From Maricaulis sp034659015 (GTDB taxonomy: Bacteria; Pseudomonadota; Alphaproteobacteria; Caulobacterales; Maricaulaceae), in contig JAYEGL010000001.1 in the NCBI GenBank assembly GCA_034659015.1, forward strand, positions 372,001 through 436,000: a stretch of 64,000 nucleotides of DNA, written 5' to 3'. How positions within the stretch are numbered: the first letter of the stretch is position 1; each line of letters opens with the position of its first letter. Below the pieces are notes generated by a model. It had not been told where the DNA came from. It did no database searches and saw nothing but the letters and a program-made list of their open reading frames with translations. This document shows, one piece after another, positions 62,971 to 64,000 of the stretch. The position numbers and the translations under genes were made by a program.

Positions 62971-63305
62971 GTTTCCTTCCGCCTCTGGTATTTCTGGTCG
63001 CGAGCGACTAGATTAGCATCTGGAGTGAGGGCGAACCTTTCGGCCCGCCCCCTTTCCTAGATCCAGAATTGGACCCGGAAACGCACTAGCCAGGTGGTCC
63101 GGGTCCTTTTCATGTCTAGGGTGATGCTAAGCGGAATAATCCACATCTCATCACCTCCGGTCTAAGAGCGAGGCCGTCGCCTCGGTCGGGGTGGCCTGTC
63201 CTCCCCGAGTGCGCCGCTGGCCCGGCACTGCTGCTTCCGCTCTCAAATCGAGAGCGGGCACGCTAGCACATATACAATCAAAAGTGGCGGATGATATTTT
63301 CGCCC
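62971..63305. other. Structured 335-base gap downstream of sdhB
   Basis: The gap contains several complementary pairs. TTAGCATC (63013-63020) pairs with GATGCTAA (63123-63130). Inside that pair, GGACCCGG (63071-63078) pairs with CCGGGTCC (63099-63106) and is followed by TTTT on the plus strand, so it may end the sdh transcript. On the minus strand GGGCGGGCC-GAAA-GGTTCGCCC can fold (with G-T pairs). Further out are CGAGGC/GCCTCG, TCGGGG/CCCCGA and CCGCTCTC/GAGAGCGG. A small minus-strand ORF (63057-63146) lies within. Confidence 0.55.
63057..63146 (-). CDS. Candidate 29-residue small protein
   Basis: A minus-strand ORF of 29 codons starts with ATG at 63146 and is preceded by GGAGGTGA with the ideal seven-base spacing after GGAGG. 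The peptide has a short hydrophobic start (MWIIPLSITL), then a basic, aromatic part (MKRTRTTW and RFRVQFWI). It lies within a strongly folded segment and ends where the fold continues. No family was recognised. It could be a small toxin-like or leader-like peptide; the basis is only the ribosome site and composition. Confidence 0.45.
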   Translation of the reverse strand: MWIIPLSITLDMKRTRTTWLVRFRVQFWI

Positions 63306-63998
63306 CTATTTCCCCCACGCCATCCGCTCGCAGATCCCGCGGAACATCTGCGTCAGTTCGGCGTCCGTGCCGTCATCCTTGCCGATCGTCATGGGGCGGC
63401 CGTATTGCAGGCGGTATTTCGAGCGGCGCTTGTCGATCAGGCCCTGGAAGACCGTCATGTCCTTGAGTTCCTCGCTGAACTGGGCGAGGGCGTAGTAGAG
63501 GAAGGGCATGCGCTGGCGCACGGCGAGGGGCACGACCGGCGCATCGAACTTGCGGGCCAGGCTGACCGCCGTGGGATGCCAGGGTTTCTCTACCAGGCGC
63601 CACTGTTTCCAGCTCCATTCCGACATGCGTCCGGCCGGAAAGATCACGATGCAGCGGCCGGCCTTGAAGCCTTCCATGGCCCGGCGCAGCACGTCGCGGC
63701 TCTGCATCCGGGTGCGCCGCGTGTCGCGCCACTCCACCGGCACGATGAGGTTTTCCAGACCGGGGCAGACGCGCAGCGCGTCCTGGTTGGCGAAGAACAT
63801 CATGTCGGGGCGGCGTGCGCGCAGGCTGTCCCACAGGGCGATGCCGTCGGCGATCCCGCCGGGATGATTGGCGACGACCACGCAGGCGCCGGTTTCCGGC
63901 ACATGGCTCAGCCCGTCCGTGTGAACATCCAGATCCAGATAGTCCGATGCCCAGTCCAGGCAGGCGCTGCCGGACAGGTCGGCGATGGCATCGGTCAT
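63306..63998 (-). CDS. Lysophospholipid acyltransferase family protein
   Basis: The 230-residue protein has the acyltransferase motifs VVVANHPGGIADGIAL (catalytic His/Asp) and VIFPAGRMSEWSW (the FPEG-type motif). Relatives acylate lysophosphatidic acid or ornithine lipids. The ATG at 63998 is close to the window end, so a start further upstream cannot be excluded. It reads toward the sdhB gap. Confidence 0.85.
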   Translation of the reverse strand: MTDAIADLSGSACLDWASDYLDLDVHTDGLSHVPETGACVVVANHPGGIADGIALWDSLRARRPDMMFFANQDALRVCPGLENLIVPVEWRDTRRTRMQSRDVLRRAMEGFKAGRCIVIFPAGRMSEWSWKQWRLVEKPWHPTAVSLARKFDAPVVPLAVRQRMPFLYYALAQFSEELKDMTVFQGLIDKRRSKYRLQYGRPMTIGKDDGTDAELTQMFRGICERMAWGK

Positions 63999-64000
63999 CG

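Overview
The window is GC-rich, gene-dense chromosomal DNA of an alphaproteobacterium, probably a marine heterotroph of the Maricaulales/Hyphomonadaceae type. Several features point there: a RegB/RegA redox pair, an SOS-controlled mmcB with a GTTC-N7-GTTC LexA box, an S16 protein with a long acidic tail, an intracellular PHA depolymerase, and the acnA-ccm and mtaB-ftsY-yciB gene blocks. The genus is inference; no rRNA, tRNA, CRISPR array, prophage or complete IS was seen.

Layout. 1-4288: a GldA/GldF/GldG-like ABC exporter with a DUF4340 protein and a VOC protein. 4570-8273: a GlxA-type regulator with a DJ-1/PfpI enzyme, SOS gene mmcB, a small zincin and a sirtuin. 8521-13926 (minus strand): the ffh-rpsP-rimM-trmD-rplS translation/SRP cluster, interrupted by a fic gene and a repeat. 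14131-17241: small membrane proteins and a dicarboxylate/amino-acid symporter. 17367-19668: ahpD-ahpC facing oxyR. 19896-29965: mixed metabolic genes (arsC, CitE-like lyase, pyridoxal kinase, serine hydrolase, epoxide-hydrolase-like enzyme, rarD, asd, cold-shock protein, glycerophosphodiesterase). 30034-36732: antiporter, small envelope proteins, a class A PBP and a large secreted protein. 36793-40794: phaZ, a SCO copper chaperone and regB/regA. 41819-47606: acnA divergent from ccmABCDG. 47637-53727: a globin-coupled chemoreceptor, a MarR protein with a histone-like tail, yciB, a DMT transporter, ftsY and mtaB. 53807-58957: a membrane protein, a DUF885 lipoprotein, an SDR and a secreted amidohydrolase. 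59163-62970: sdhC-sdhD-sdhA-DUF3052-sdhB. 63306-63998: an acyltransferase.

Common themes are respiration and redox sensing (sdh, ccm, SCO, RegBA, OxyR/AhpCD, globin sensor) and the SRP/translation machinery (ffh, ftsY, rpsP, rimM, trmD, rplS, mtaB).

The most unusual signals are not protein families. First, a dispersed repeat (six copies, about 145-205 bp) is built of four hairpins whose stems differ between copies but keep pairing. Second, a different palindromic repeat (three copies) supplies the 3' end of one gene's reading frame. Third, a strongly folded segment downstream of sdhB carries, on the minus strand, a 29-codon ORF with a near-perfect Shine-Dalgarno sequence.
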